The notes: a model not told the origin generated them from the letters alone. 64,000 nucleotides of DNA from Sinorhizobium americanum (GCF_001651855.1 NZ_LNQC01000081.1:248001-312000); one strand, 5' to 3'. Shown: positions 17,219 to 26,657, counted from the first letter of the stretch. Translations and numbers: made by a program.

Positions 17219-17962
17219 TTAACCGTTAAGTTTCTTCAAAATCGGCCGCAACTGGGCCGTGTCCTCGAGAACGGCGTCGAATTCGAGGCGCTGCAGTTTC
17301 TCCCCGTCGGATAGGTCGAGGCCAGCCGAGTCGATTCCGACAATCTTCCAGTCGCCATCGCTGGCCCGGCAATGAACGGTCGCATAATGCTTCACCGCGT
17401 CCCGGTGATCGGAATTCATGTGCTCGATGGCGCTGCTCTCCATCTCTGCGAGCGCGGCGGCCGCGGGCGAAGCGATGACGAGATCGTCGCCAGTCAGCAC
17501 ATAGGCGCGGCCGAAACCGCCATTGAGGCTGGCGCGCAGCGGCGGCAACCGGAAAAAGCGGAAATCGGGAAAATCGACATAGAGCCGGGTCTTGGGATGG
17601 CGACGGAGAAAACGCTCGCGGATCCGGCCATGCGCGGCGCCGTCGCGCGCAACCTCTTCGGCCTCGCACTGCACGGTGAGGCGCGGATGGGCGAGGGGAT
17701 CGCCCTTGCCCGGCTCTCCGGTCAGCAGCGAGGCGCGGCGGTCGGCAAGGAGCGCCTGGGTATGAGTCGAAAGCCGTGAGACGAGAATGATCGGCGCACC
17801 GTCAATGTCGATGCCGATCAAGGCGCGGCTGACGAAGGGAAAGCCGCTGCCGTTGGGTTCGAGCACAGCCAACGCACCGCTGCGCGCGGACCGGAGCAGC
17901 ACGCGGGCAAGCTTGCGCGCCTCGTCGTCGGTCTCTCTCAAGACGTTCGGCTTGTCGCTCAT
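17219..17962 (-). CDS. HugZ-like pyridoxamine 5'-phosphate oxidase-fold protein
   Basis: This 247-residue protein has an N-terminal split-barrel flavin-binding domain (ARSGALAVLEPNGSGFPFVS, then PIILVSRLSTHTQALLADRR) and a C-terminal DUF2470-type domain starting near SSAIEHMNSDHRDAVKHYA. That layout matches HugZ/HutZ haem-degrading proteins and many PNPOx-like proteins of unknown function. The H-x-x-S-D-H region in the second domain resembles the haem-contacting segment of HutZ, so haem use is possible but not shown. It starts 23 bp after the choXWV terminator and is a separate unit from the choline genes. Confidence 0.8.
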   Translation of the reverse strand: MSDKPNVLRETDDEARKLARVLLRSARSGALAVLEPNGSGFPFVSRALIGIDIDGAPIILVSRLSTHTQALLADRRASLLTGEPGKGDPLAHPRLTVQCEAEEVARDGAAHGRIRERFLRRHPKTRLYVDFPDFRFFRLPPLRASLNGGFGRAYVLTGDDLVIASPAAAALAEMESSAIEHMNSDHRDAVKHYATVHCRASDGDWKIVGIDSAGLDLSDGEKLQRLEFDAVLEDTAQLRPILKKLNG

Positions 17963-17984
17963 GATGCGCTTCCTCGGGGTCAGC

Positions 17985-18024
17985 AAAACAAAAAAGCCCG
18001 GAGCGGCTGCTCCAGGCTTCTTTT
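17985..18024 (-). terminator. Intrinsic terminator of the choXWV operon
   Basis: On the minus strand AAGCC..GAGC pairs with GCTC.GGCTT and is followed directly by TTTTTTGTTTTG. It lies 20 bp beyond the choV stop codon and ends the choline transporter transcript just before the HugZ-like gene. Confidence 0.8.
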
Positions 18025-18044
18025 GAACCCCGCGCTTCGTGGCG

Positions 18045-19094
18045 TCAATCTTTGCTGCGGTGACGCGTCAAACCTTCGACGATGTTTTGGGCGTCGATGG
18101 TCCCGACCACCGCGCCATTATCGACGACGCCAATGCTGCCCGGCTGGCGGGACATGGCGTCGAGGATGTCGACAAGCGGCGTCGTCGGCTTGGCGGTCGC
18201 CGTCACGCCGGTAGTGGCGGCGGTCCGTCCGACACCGGACTGCATCACGTCCTTCGCCGTCAGCATGGTGATCGGGTTCATGTGCTGGACGAAGTCGGCG
18301 ACGTACTGGTTCGCCGGATTCTTGACGATTTCCTGCGGCGTACCGCACTGGATGATCCGCCCGCCCTCCATGATGGCGATGCGGTTGCCGATGCGGAAGG
18401 CCTCGTCGAGATCGTGGCTGACGAAGATGATCGTCTTCTTCAGCCGCCGCTGGAACTCCAACAACTCGTCCTGCAGGCGCGTGCGGATCAGCGGGTCGAG
18501 GGCCGAAAACGGCTCGTCCATCAGCAGGATCGGGGCACCGGTGGCGAAGGCCCTGGCAAGGCCGACGCGCTGCTGCATGCCGCCCGAAAGCTCGTTCACC
18601 TTGCGGTCCGCCCACTTGGTCAGATTGACGAGGTCGAGCTGCTCGCCGACGCGCTTCTTTCGTTCCGCATCGCCAACGCCGGCCAGTTCGAGGCCGAAGC
18701 CGACATTGTCGGCCACCGTGCGCCAGGGAAGCAGTGCGAACTGCTGGAACACCATCGACACGGTATGCATGCGGAAGTCGCGCAAGGCTTTGGCATTGCA
18801 GCGATAGGGATTGAGCGATCCGCTCGGCGCCTTGACCTCGACCTCGCCGCGTACCACCGGCGCAAGGCCGTTGACGGCTCTCAGCAGCGTCGACTTGCCG
18901 GAGCCGGAGAGGCCCATCAGCACGAGGATCTCGCCTTCGTGGATTGCCAGCGAGGCGCCGGCCACGCCGAGCACGAGGCCGGTGGCAGCACCGATCTCGT
19001 CGCGGGTCTTGCCTTGGTCGACCATCTGAATGGCCGGCTGGGGGTTCTTGCCGAAGATGATGTCGACATTCTTGAAAACGACGGCTTCGGTCAT
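18045..19094 (-). CDS. choV: Choline ABC transporter ATP-binding protein
   Basis: This 349-residue ATPase energises choline uptake. It carries the ProV-type N-terminal extension (FKNVDIIFGKNPQPA), Walker A GLSGSGKST, Q-loop VFQQFALLPWRTV, signature LSGGMQQRVGLARA, Walker B ILLMDEPFSALDPL and the switch His in FVSHDLDEA. The C-terminal part contains a CBS-like region (GSIGVVDNGAVVGTID), as in osmoregulated QAT-family importers. Its start overlaps the choW stop by 4 bases (ATGA), and a strong terminator follows the gene. Confidence 0.93.
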   Translation of the reverse strand: MTEAVVFKNVDIIFGKNPQPAIQMVDQGKTRDEIGAATGLVLGVAGASLAIHEGEILVLMGLSGSGKSTLLRAVNGLAPVVRGEVEVKAPSGSLNPYRCNAKALRDFRMHTVSMVFQQFALLPWRTVADNVGFGLELAGVGDAERKKRVGEQLDLVNLTKWADRKVNELSGGMQQRVGLARAFATGAPILLMDEPFSALDPLIRTRLQDELLEFQRRLKKTIIFVSHDLDEAFRIGNRIAIMEGGRIIQCGTPQEIVKNPANQYVADFVQHMNPITMLTAKDVMQSGVGRTAATTGVTATAKPTTPLVDILDAMSRQPGSIGVVDNGAVVGTIDAQNIVEGLTRHRSKD

Positions 19095-19936
19095 GCGCCC
19101 TCTCCTTCATCGGACGAGCGGAAAAGACGGTCGAGGACGATCGCTAGGATGACGATACAGAGCCCGGACTCGAAGCCCCTGGCGATATTGACCGTGTTCA
19201 GCGCCCGAAGGACGGGCACGCCGAGGCCGTCGGCACCGACGAGTGCGGCAATGACCACCATTGACAGCGACAGCATGATCGTCTGCGTCAGCCCGGCCAT
19301 GATCTGCGGCATGGCGAAGGGAATCTCGACCTTGCGCAGCACCTGCCATGGCGTGGCGCCGAAGGATTCGGCCGCCTCGACCAGCGACGGCGGCGTCGAG
19401 ATGATGCCGAGACGCGTCAGGCGGATTGGCGCGGGAATGGCGAAAATGACCGTGGCGATCAGCCCCGGCACCATGCCGAGACCGAACAGGATCAGCGCCG
19501 GAATGAGATAGACGAAGGTCGGGATCGTCTGCATCAGGTCGAGGATCGGCCGCATGATCGAGTAGACCCAGGCACGCCGCGCAGCGACGATGCCCAGCGG
19601 CACGCCGACGGCCATGCTGACGAAGCTCGCCGCGAGCACCAGCGCCAGAGTCTCCGTGGTTTCCTGCCAATAGCCCTGATTGACGATCAGGAGGAGCCCG
19701 AGACAGGTGAATGCGGCGATGCCGACCGAGCGGCGAAACCACCAGGCAAGGGCGGTCACGATGGCGATGACGATAAGCGGGTGCGGCGTCTGGAGGATGT
19801 AGAGCAAGACGGAGATGATGCCTGAAAGCAGATTTGCGAGCTGGTCGAAGAACAGCTCGAAATTCGTCGTCAGCCAGTCGACGAACGCCTTGGCCCAGCC
19901 GCCGATCGGGATGCGATTATCAGTTAGAAATTCCAC
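19091..19936 (-). CDS. choW: Choline ABC transporter permease
   Basis: This 281-residue ProW-type permease has about six to seven membrane helices after an N-terminal amphipathic stretch (WAKAFVDWLTTNFELFF). The EAA loop for docking with the ATPase is EAAESFGATPWQVLRKVEIP. LDLMQTIPTFVYLIPALILF is characteristic of glycine betaine/choline permeases. It forms the channel with ChoV on the inside and ChoX outside. It is 183 bp downstream of choX, with a GC-rich hairpin in the gap, and overlaps choV. Confidence 0.93.
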   Translation of the reverse strand: MEFLTDNRIPIGGWAKAFVDWLTTNFELFFDQLANLLSGIISVLLYILQTPHPLIVIAIVTALAWWFRRSVGIAAFTCLGLLLIVNQGYWQETTETLALVLAASFVSMAVGVPLGIVAARRAWVYSIMRPILDLMQTIPTFVYLIPALILFGLGMVPGLIATVIFAIPAPIRLTRLGIISTPPSLVEAAESFGATPWQVLRKVEIPFAMPQIMAGLTQTIMLSLSMVVIAALVGADGLGVPVLRALNTVNIARGFESGLCIVILAIVLDRLFRSSDEGEGA

Positions 19937-19990
19937 GAAACTGGATCCCTCTTGTCAGGGTCGAACACTGATCGCATGAAGCGGTGGAAA

Positions 19991-20011
19991 GGGCGGGAGG
20001 TTCCCCCGCCC
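19991..20011. repeat. GC-rich hairpin between choX and choW
   Basis: GGGCGGG and CCCGCCC form a 7-bp stem with a 7-base loop, with no T-run on either strand. Hairpins in this position after a binding-protein gene commonly stabilise its mRNA so it is made in excess over permease and ATPase. Confidence 0.5.
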
Positions 20012-20119
20012 GACTGCATGCTTCCTTCAATCACAGCCGATTTAGGATAAAGGCATGCAGCAATTTTAGAATGCTGCAGCGACCCTTGCGCGACGGACGG
20101 CCGCGCGGCGCTACGGCAA

Positions 20120-21076
20120 TCAGAGACCGAGTTCGGACTTCACCGCAGCCAGTCCATCGCCACCATCCTTGGTGGTCACGCCGGCAAGCCAGGGCTCGAT
20201 GGCAGAGGGATTGTCCTTCAGCCAGGCTGCAGCAGCCTTTTCCGGATCTTCGCCGTCGTTCAGGATCTTGCCCATGATCTCGTTTTCCATCTCGAGCGAG
20301 AAGTTCATGTTCTTGAGCAAGGCGCCGACATTCGGGCATTCGGTCGTGTAACCGGCACGCACATTGGTGTGCACCGTGGCGCCACCGAAGTTCGGGCCGA
20401 AGATGTCGTCGCCGCCGGAGAGATAGGTGAGCTTGAAGTTGGCGTTCATCGGATGCGGCTCCCAGCCGAGGAAGACGATCGGCTCGCCGTCCTTCTCGGC
20501 GCGCGCCACCTGCGCCAGCATGCCCTGTTCGGAGGATTCGACGACCTCGAAGCCCTTGAGATCGAACGTCCCCTTGTCGACCATGTCGATGATCAGGCGG
20601 TTGCCGTCGTTGCCAGGCTCGATGCCGTAGATCTTACCCTCGAGCGCATCCTTATGGGCGGCGATGTCCTTGAAGTCCTTGATGCCAAGCTCAGCGCCCT
20701 TGGCGTTGGTCGCCAGCGTGTACTTGGCGCCTTCGAGGTTCTGGCGGACCGTTTCGACCGACTTGTCGTCGCGATAGGGCTTGATGTCGGCTTCCATCGT
20801 CGGCATCCAGTTGCCGAGGAAGACGTCGATATCCTTGTTCTTCAGCGACGTGTAGGTAACGGGGACCGAAAGCACCTTGACGTCCGTCTCGTAGCCGAGC
20901 GCCTTGAGGATAGTGGTTGCCGTCGCCGTCGTGGCGGTGATGTCCGTCCAGCCGACGTCGGAGAAGCGGACGGTTCCGCAGCTTTCCGCCTCGGCCGCGG
21001 CCGCGTTGCCGGCGGTCAAGGCCGCGATGCAGATGGCACTCGCCAGCATGAATTTGAGTGAGAATGTCCTTGTCAT
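20120..21076 (-). CDS. choX: Periplasmic choline-binding protein
   Basis: This 318-residue protein has a Sec signal peptide ending near GNAAAAEA (about residue 28). All residues known to bind choline in S. meliloti ChoX occur at the same precursor numbers: Trp43 and Asp45 (VGWTDI), Trp90 (LGNWMP), Tyr119 (AKYTL), Asn156 (PGNDG) and Trp205 (LGWEPH). The three Trp and the Tyr form the aromatic cage for the quaternary amine. It is the first gene of choXWV, which supplies choline for betaine synthesis and as a carbon and nitrogen source. The 295 bp upstream, shared with divergent tdk, shows no operator I can identify. Confidence 0.96.
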   Translation of the reverse strand: MTRTFSLKFMLASAICIAALTAGNAAAAEAESCGTVRFSDVGWTDITATTATATTILKALGYETDVKVLSVPVTYTSLKNKDIDVFLGNWMPTMEADIKPYRDDKSVETVRQNLEGAKYTLATNAKGAELGIKDFKDIAAHKDALEGKIYGIEPGNDGNRLIIDMVDKGTFDLKGFEVVESSEQGMLAQVARAEKDGEPIVFLGWEPHPMNANFKLTYLSGGDDIFGPNFGGATVHTNVRAGYTTECPNVGALLKNMNFSLEMENEIMGKILNDGEDPEKAAAAWLKDNPSAIEPWLAGVTTKDGGDGLAAVKSELGL

Positions 21077-21371
21077 CGTTGTCGTTCCCCTGCCTGTGTT
21101 CTTTTTTTAGCCAAACACCAATGCGGCCCGAATTCAAGGCCTTGGCGTCGAGCGAAGTGTATTGTCTCATTCCATTAAGGGGATGCACAAAACGACGCTG
21201 AATGTCGCAATGCCTCCGAAATGGCGCTCCACAAACACCGATGGGCTCACGCGCGACGCGGGCCGGACCAATATTCGGCGAGGGCGAAAATCTGTGGGTC
21301 GCGCCGACGCGCTCTGGTCATCGGCCATTTGCACGGTCATTTAGCGAAGACGACGTCTGGGAACCGTGGTC

Positions 21372-21959
21372 ATGGCCAAACTCTATTTCAGCTACGCGAC
21401 GATGAATGCGGGCAAGAGCACGCTGCTCCTGCAGGCCGCATACAACTATCAGGAGCGTGGCATGCGCGTCGTGATGCTGATCGCCGCCTTCGACGATCGC
21501 GGCGGCATGGGGCGCATCGCATCGCGCATCGGGCTTCAATCGGAAGGAATCCCGTTCCATGGGAAGGATGACCTTTTTAAACTCGTCGAGCGGCTGAACG
21601 GCGACGGTTCCGGCGAGATCGCCTGTGTCTTCGTCGACGAGGCGCAGTTCCTCGGCCAGGACCAGGTGTGGCAGCTTGCACGCGTCGCCGATCGCCTCGG
21701 CATCCCGGTCATGGCTTATGGCCTGAGAACGGATTTCCAGGGGAAGCTCTTTCCGGGTTCCATGGCGCTGCTGGCGATCGCCGACGAGCTGCGCGAGGTC
21801 AGGACGATCTGCCATTGCGGACGCAAGGCGACGATGGTCGTGCGCCTCGACGGCAACGGCAAGGTCATGCGCGAGGGGGCGCAGGTCGATGTCGGCGGCA
21901 ATGAGAAATACGTCTCCTACTGCCGCCGCCATTGGGAAGACGAGATGCGCGACGGCTGA
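21372..21959 (+). CDS. tdk: Thymidine kinase
   Basis: This 195-residue type II thymidine kinase makes dTMP from thymidine in salvage. It has the P-loop segment SYATMNAGKST at about residues 7-17, the Walker B VFVDEAQFL, the lasso loop around GLRTDFQGKLFPGS, and a C-terminal zinc site of which CHCGRKA and SYCRRHW remain visible. ATG 21372 is preferred over GTG 21366. It stands alone and is divergent from choX. The 259 bp after it carry no gene, only the likely promoter of the next operon. Confidence 0.95.
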   Translation: MAKLYFSYATMNAGKSTLLLQAAYNYQERGMRVVMLIAAFDDRGGMGRIASRIGLQSEGIPFHGKDDLFKLVERLNGDGSGEIACVFVDEAQFLGQDQVWQLARVADRLGIPVMAYGLRTDFQGKLFPGSMALLAIADELREVRTICHCGRKATMVVRLDGNGKVMREGAQVDVGGNEKYVSYCRRHWEDEMRDG

Positions 21960-22119
21960 CGGCGGCGTGCCGATCTTCAACGGGAGCTCCAAAGATCCGG
22001 TCCGTCGTCCTCGCTATGTGTCTCGCCCTTGTCGCGACGCCCGGCCTAGGCGGATGGCGACCCCAATGAAGGGCCGCCCAGCCTCGCCTTACTCTCGAAA
22101 AAAAGCCCGCCGGCGTCTC

Positions 22120-22148
22120 TTGTCCTGACCTGCTAAACACCCTTTATA
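22120..22148 (+). promoter_or_regulatory. Candidate sigma-70 promoter of the TelA-like operon
   Basis: TTGTCC (22120-22125), a 17-bp spacer and TTTATA (22143-22148) resemble the rhizobial sigma-70 pattern (CTTGAC-N17-CTATAT). It lies about 70 bp upstream of the gene at 22219 and is the best promoter-like sequence in this gap. Confidence 0.35.
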
Positions 22149-22218
22149 TAACTGCAATCAAGGGCTGAGCAGATTGGTCCGCGGGCACAGCCGCCCGGAC
22201 GGACAAAGGGGATAGGAC

Positions 22219-23307
22219 ATGGCCACTCTTCAGAATTTTGACGCCGAAATCGCCAAGACGCGGAGCGTCGTCGACGAGATGCGCGGCAAGCTCGAACAAT
22301 CGGGCGTCGTGCTAGAGCAATTCGCCAAGGCGGACACCAAGCTCGGCGATGTTAATTTCGACATCGAGAACGCCCGCATCCAGGACGTCCTCAAGCAACA
22401 GAAGGCGATGGAAGCCAACATCGCCGATCTGATCATCGGTCTCGAAGATGCAACGAACGTCTTCGGTGCCGAGTTCGAGAGCATGAAAAGCTATACGGGT
22501 TACGAGAAGTTCATCGGCATGTTCTCCAAGCAGTCGATGCAGCGGATGCGCACCGACCGGGTGCGCAACATGTCGCTCGCCGGCAACCTTCAGGAACTGC
22601 TCGTCAAGTCCGACACCATCGTCGGCATCCTCAAGGAGCAGAAGGCGATCCTCGACCAGCGCTACAAGACCTCCGAGCAGAGTCTCATCCAGGTGATCGA
22701 GCGCCGCAAGGGCACGATGGCGGCGTTGGTGGAGACCCAGAAGCGCATCGAGGAACTCAATCCGCTGCTGCTTGACATCGAGAACCGAATCGCCGCTTCC
22801 ACGGACCAGACGACCCGCACTGACCTCGAGTCCGAGCGCTCGCGGCTGGCGACGGAATACAACGAGAAACAGGCCAAGGAACAGGAACTGCTCGCCGAGA
22901 GCCAGACGCTCGAGCGCTATACCGCGATGTTCCAGACCTTCGTCGATTCGCTCAACAATCAGATTGCCGCACAGAACACGCTGATCAACAAGCTGACGAT
23001 CGATACGGAGCAGCGCATCGTCCTCTACAAGTCGCTGGAAGATTCGCTGAAGACGGCGGCGCAGCAGGACGTGGCGCACAAGATCAATACGCTAGGCAGC
23101 CAGGTCGACACCGCCGCCGAGGAAACTATGGCCGGGATCGGCGCCGCCGCCCAGCGGCATATCGGCGACCTTCTCGAAATGCATGAAAAAAACATGCTTG
23201 CGACGCAGGATATCCAGCGGCGCAAGAAGCTGGCCGACGACGCCTTTGCCCGCCGCTTCCAGACGGTAATGGACAAGCATAATGCCGCAAACTACGTGAA
23301 GCAGTGA
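22219..23307 (+). CDS. TelA-like toxic-anion-resistance family coiled-coil protein
   Basis: This 362-residue protein is hydrophilic, without signal peptide or membrane helix, and almost wholly helical. Heptad-rich stretches include RSVVDEMRGKLEQSGVVLEQ, the region around QAKEQELLAESQTLERY, and the end RRKKLADDAFARRFQ. Features such as YEKFIGMFSKQS, VRNMSLAGNLQELLVKSDTI and a long Leu/Gln-rich helical body suggest the TelA/KlaA family, named for plasmid tellurite resistance but of unknown biochemistry. TerD-type tellurium genes are absent here. It heads a co-directional gene block to 29843, so it is probably a structural partner of the AAA ATPase two genes downstream. Confidence 0.6.
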   Translation: MATLQNFDAEIAKTRSVVDEMRGKLEQSGVVLEQFAKADTKLGDVNFDIENARIQDVLKQQKAMEANIADLIIGLEDATNVFGAEFESMKSYTGYEKFIGMFSKQSMQRMRTDRVRNMSLAGNLQELLVKSDTIVGILKEQKAILDQRYKTSEQSLIQVIERRKGTMAALVETQKRIEELNPLLLDIENRIAASTDQTTRTDLESERSRLATEYNEKQAKEQELLAESQTLERYTAMFQTFVDSLNNQIAAQNTLINKLTIDTEQRIVLYKSLEDSLKTAAQQDVAHKINTLGSQVDTAAEETMAGIGAAAQRHIGDLLEMHEKNMLATQDIQRRKKLADDAFARRFQTVMDKHNAANYVKQ

Positions 23308-23368
23308 TCGGCAAGGCGGCAATGACCAGCTTTCCGACCGCCTTTCGGCATTTGCCGGAGGGGTTTAC

Positions 23369-24517
23369 ATGAATACCGCCGTATCGCCTGCCGTCAGGCA
23401 ATATTTCACCTCGATCAGGGCCGCATTGGCCGGTCTCGAGCTGTTTCTCGGCGACCGCAATTCGCCGCTCTACCGCAACACGGTCGTCGGCGAGGTCATC
23501 GTTCCCTATCTCGGCCGGCTGAAGGCATCGGTTGCCTGCTGGGAGAACCGCATCGGCTTCGTCGAGCATTTCCGGATCTCGCGCGCCGAGAGCGGTTTTC
23601 CGGTCTTCCAGAATGTGCTGGAGCTCGAGAACGACCGGCAGAGCGCAGAAAAGCGGCTGGCGAGCATCCCATCCGCCGATGCGCTGCGCGAGGAAATGGT
23701 CGATTTCATCCTCAGACAGAAGGCCTTCCCGGAAGCGCTGCAGGCGCGCATGGCAGAGCGGCTCTATCTCGAGCAGATCGGCAAGGGCGACATCTTCTCG
23801 CCCTTTATCCTGCCGGAGACGATCCGCGTCGCCGTCAATCCGAAGACGATGCGGCCCTATTATGTGGTTGCCTGGGGCGCCTTCGACGGCACGCAGACGC
23901 TGCCGATGATCTACATGGCGACGGTCGAGGATTCCTCCGACAATATCGTCGAGATGCTGGTGACCGAAGACGGCAAGCTCAATCCGGAAATCGAGATCCC
24001 GCTGCCGGTCGGCGGACTGCTCAACCCGCAGCTGGCGAGCCGTTTCGACGATTTCGCCTCGAAGAACAGCGCCTATTCGCTGACTCCGGTGACGATCGCC
24101 ACCAATCTCGACAGGGATTTTCCGGAACTGCATCCGAAGCAGCTTCGGCGCATCGTGCTCGGGCCCTTCTATTCGGCCGGGATCACGGAGAACAACGCGC
24201 GCATCAACGACATCCTCTCGAAGGTGCGCAAGACGGAGAATGCCTGGCTCTTGACCTGGACGGTGCAGGAGGTCTTCTCCAAGGCCGAGCGGCCGGCGGA
24301 GCGTGGCTTCTGGTCGACGACGCCGGCGCAGGAGGAGTTTCACATCGACACCGGCAATCTCGAAGCCGCTCGCATGGGTGTCAGCGCCTATGAGAAGCAT
24401 GCTCTTGTGCCGCACGACGCCTATCAGGCGCTCTACGCGGCCGGCGAGGCAGCGCAGGTGTTCGGTGACTACAAGGTGCATGTTATCTCCGGAAACCAGG
24501 TGGTGAGCGAGGTTTGA
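23369..24517 (+). CDS. Conserved-looking protein of unknown function in the AAA operon
   Basis: I do not recognise a family for this 382-residue protein. It has no signal peptide or membrane helix. The first 120 residues are helical (AVRQYFTSIRAALAGLELFL onwards, with a coiled stretch at ELENDRQSAEKRL). The middle is a mixed strand region (RPYYVVAWGAFDGTQTLPMI, VEMLVTEDGKLNPEIEIPLP), and the end repeats strands (EEFHIDTGN, VHVISGNQVVSEV). It follows the TelA-like gene by 61 bp and ends 3 bp before the AAA ATPase start, so it is surely co-translated with that gene. A role as adaptor or scaffold for the ATPase is inference only. Confidence 0.65.
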   Translation: MNTAVSPAVRQYFTSIRAALAGLELFLGDRNSPLYRNTVVGEVIVPYLGRLKASVACWENRIGFVEHFRISRAESGFPVFQNVLELENDRQSAEKRLASIPSADALREEMVDFILRQKAFPEALQARMAERLYLEQIGKGDIFSPFILPETIRVAVNPKTMRPYYVVAWGAFDGTQTLPMIYMATVEDSSDNIVEMLVTEDGKLNPEIEIPLPVGGLLNPQLASRFDDFASKNSAYSLTPVTIATNLDRDFPELHPKQLRRIVLGPFYSAGITENNARINDILSKVRKTENAWLLTWTVQEVFSKAERPAERGFWSTTPAQEEFHIDTGNLEAARMGVSAYEKHALVPHDAYQALYAAGEAAQVFGDYKVHVISGNQVVSEV

Positions 24518-24520
24518 GCG

Positions 24521-26437
24521 ATGACGCTGAACACGGGTCTGACGACGCTGCACGAGGACGACATCGCCAAGCATCAGGCGGTCGCACAGAGCCTCGTCAC
24601 CAAGCTCGCCATTCTCGAGCGGGATGAGCCATCGGCGAGTACACCGCTTGCCGGTACCGGCCGCCGCTTCGTCTCGACCGTCTCGACCGGCGGCCAGCGC
24701 CGCAGCCGCGAGGTGGAACTCGCCCGGACGATCCAAGCGGTGCGCGGCGCCGATCCGCTGCTTTCGCCGGCACAGCACGCCGTCCTCTACCGCGCGCGAC
24801 GCGGCATCCAGGTGGCGCTCGCCGTTTCTGATGTTTTCGCGCGGCAGACGAATCTCGAACAGTTGCAGGCGCGTAACGCCGGCACGCCGCTTTCCGGCGA
24901 AGACGCAAGCCATTTCAAGGCGCTGCTTTCGGCCGCCGCCTATATCGCTGCCTTCACGCTTGCTGCCTATATCGGCGTGACGTTGCAGGGCGAGGGCGAG
25001 CCGGTCGACGATGCCGCCGAGCCGGATTTCCTCTTCGATACGCCCCAAGACGCGCTGAAGAGCATGGTCGCCGGACTCGATCGCAGCATCGCCGGTGCGC
25101 CGGACGATCTGGCCCTGACGGCGCGGACCCGCGCCTTCTCCCGCGTTGCGATCGAAGGTCTGCTTGCCCGCAAGGCGCGCTTCACCGGATTGCAGAACTT
25201 CGAGAACGTCCACATCCGGCTCGACCAGGACGATTTCACCTTGAACGGCTTCGACGTTGCGCCCGGGCAGAAGCGCAAGCCGCTGGTGATGACCTTCAAG
25301 AAGCCGGAGGAGATTATCGGCAATCACATTGCCAAGTATCAGGCGCTGAAACTCGCCAAGATGTTGATGGCCTATGACTTCGACCGGCAGATGAGCCCCT
25401 TCGTCGAACTCGGCGGCTTCCTCTTCACCTTCATCGGCGACGGCATGCCGGGCACCGGCAAGACGATCCTGATCCAGATGCTTGCCGGCATGCTCCACGA
25501 CTATTGCGGTGTCGCCGGCTACGCCTTCCATTACGAGAATTTCGGCGTCGACCAGATCTCCTCCTATCAGGGCAAATCGGGCCAGAACTGCAAGGAATTC
25601 GTCAACAACGTGATGAACCCGCGGGCGATCGGCTTCGGCACGATCGACGACGTCGATCAGGTGACGGCGAAGCGCTCCGACGATCGCGCTTCCGCCGGCC
25701 AGCACGAGGTGACGGCGGTGCTGATGGAGAGCTTCGCCGGCGCTTCGACCGTGGTGCGCGGCAATTGCACCTTCGGCATGTTCTCGAACTATCCGGAAAA
25801 TGTCGACGATGCGCTGCGTCAGCGCGCCGGCGCACGTTGGCTGGTCGACGGGCCACAGACGGAGGCCGACTATATCGACATCTTCGCGCTGCTCGTCGGC
25901 AAGAACCACAAGATCCCGCTCGGGGAGCACGATCTCTATGCCGGCCAGGAGATCAAGCGCGCCATCTCGCAATCCTATGCGGCCCATGCACGGCCGCAGG
26001 AGGACGGGCTTGCGGCGGTTTGGGAGCGTTACGAGAAGGACAAGGGCAAGATCGCCTCGCTCGCCGATGTCGGCGCCTATCTGCACATGATCAAGGAGGC
26101 GGAGCCGCGCTTCACCGGCCGGGCGATCCGCAACATCACCGACGCGATCAAGATGCGGGCAATGGACGTCGAATTGCCGGACGACTGGTTCAAGGATGCG
26201 GCCTCCTTCATGCACAGGTCCTACGACGAGAAGAAGGCGATGATCGAGGACCTGCGCGGCCCGATCACCATTGACATGGTGCTGCAGGAAATCAACCGCT
26301 ACGCCGACAGCGAATTCCGCTACACCGACAAGTCTGACGACGCCGCCATTGCCGAAATCATCCGCCGCGAGCGGCAGCGCGAGAAGGCGATCGGCGAGAT
26401 CGAGACAATGAAGCGCGAGGGCAGGTGGCAGGGATGA
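24521..26437 (+). CDS. AAA-family ATPase with N-terminal extension, role unknown
   Basis: This protein has 638 residues. The N-terminal 290 residues are helical and include a hydrophobic stretch at about 133-153 (AAAYIAAFTLAAYIGVTL) that could insert in or touch the membrane. The ATPase core follows: Walker A GDGMPGTGKT near residue 306 and a Walker B-like IDDVDQV near residue 375, both with AAA spacing, plus an arginine-rich sensor region (DALRQRAGARW). The C-terminal 190 residues are helical and highly charged (RRERQREKAIGEIETMKREG). It lies between two unknown proteins and downstream of the TelA-like gene. It probably remodels a protein complex, but the substrate is unknown. Confidence 0.75.
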   Translation: MTLNTGLTTLHEDDIAKHQAVAQSLVTKLAILERDEPSASTPLAGTGRRFVSTVSTGGQRRSREVELARTIQAVRGADPLLSPAQHAVLYRARRGIQVALAVSDVFARQTNLEQLQARNAGTPLSGEDASHFKALLSAAAYIAAFTLAAYIGVTLQGEGEPVDDAAEPDFLFDTPQDALKSMVAGLDRSIAGAPDDLALTARTRAFSRVAIEGLLARKARFTGLQNFENVHIRLDQDDFTLNGFDVAPGQKRKPLVMTFKKPEEIIGNHIAKYQALKLAKMLMAYDFDRQMSPFVELGGFLFTFIGDGMPGTGKTILIQMLAGMLHDYCGVAGYAFHYENFGVDQISSYQGKSGQNCKEFVNNVMNPRAIGFGTIDDVDQVTAKRSDDRASAGQHEVTAVLMESFAGASTVVRGNCTFGMFSNYPENVDDALRQRAGARWLVDGPQTEADYIDIFALLVGKNHKIPLGEHDLYAGQEIKRAISQSYAAHARPQEDGLAAVWERYEKDKGKIASLADVGAYLHMIKEAEPRFTGRAIRNITDAIKMRAMDVELPDDWFKDAASFMHRSYDEKKAMIEDLRGPITIDMVLQEINRYADSEFRYTDKSDDAAIAEIIRRERQREKAIGEIETMKREGRWQG

Positions 26438-26458
26438 GCGAAATGTCTTCGCGATTTG

Positions 26459-26657
26459 CCCCTCACCCTAGCCCTCTCCCCGCGCGCGGGGAGAGGGGAC
26501 GAGGTCGGCATTCGCGGTGCCGTTTGAACCAACTCGGCACATCGGCTCTATCCGAGAAGTTGATGCCGCTTGAAGGACAATTGCGGCCCTGGCCGATGCA
26601 GTCGAGCACAACGGTGTCCCCTCTCCCCGCGAGCGGGGAGAGGGCTAGGGTGAGGGG
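26459..26657. repeat. Composite RIME-like element A
   Basis: Two palindromic arms face each other. The left arm starts CCCCTCACCCTAGCCCTCTC at 26459, and the right arm ends GAGGGCTAGGGTGAGGGG at 26657. About 120 bp of unrelated sequence lies between. The element begins 22 bp after the AAA ATPase stop codon. Its left arm is nearly identical, in the same direction, to that of element B at 27113. Confidence 0.75.

Noticed and set aside
23126..26215. A 1029-codon open frame on the minus strand
   Set aside because: It is antisense to three well-supported genes in GC-rich DNA, its composition is the usual Arg/His/Asp-rich shadow, and it shows no family motif.
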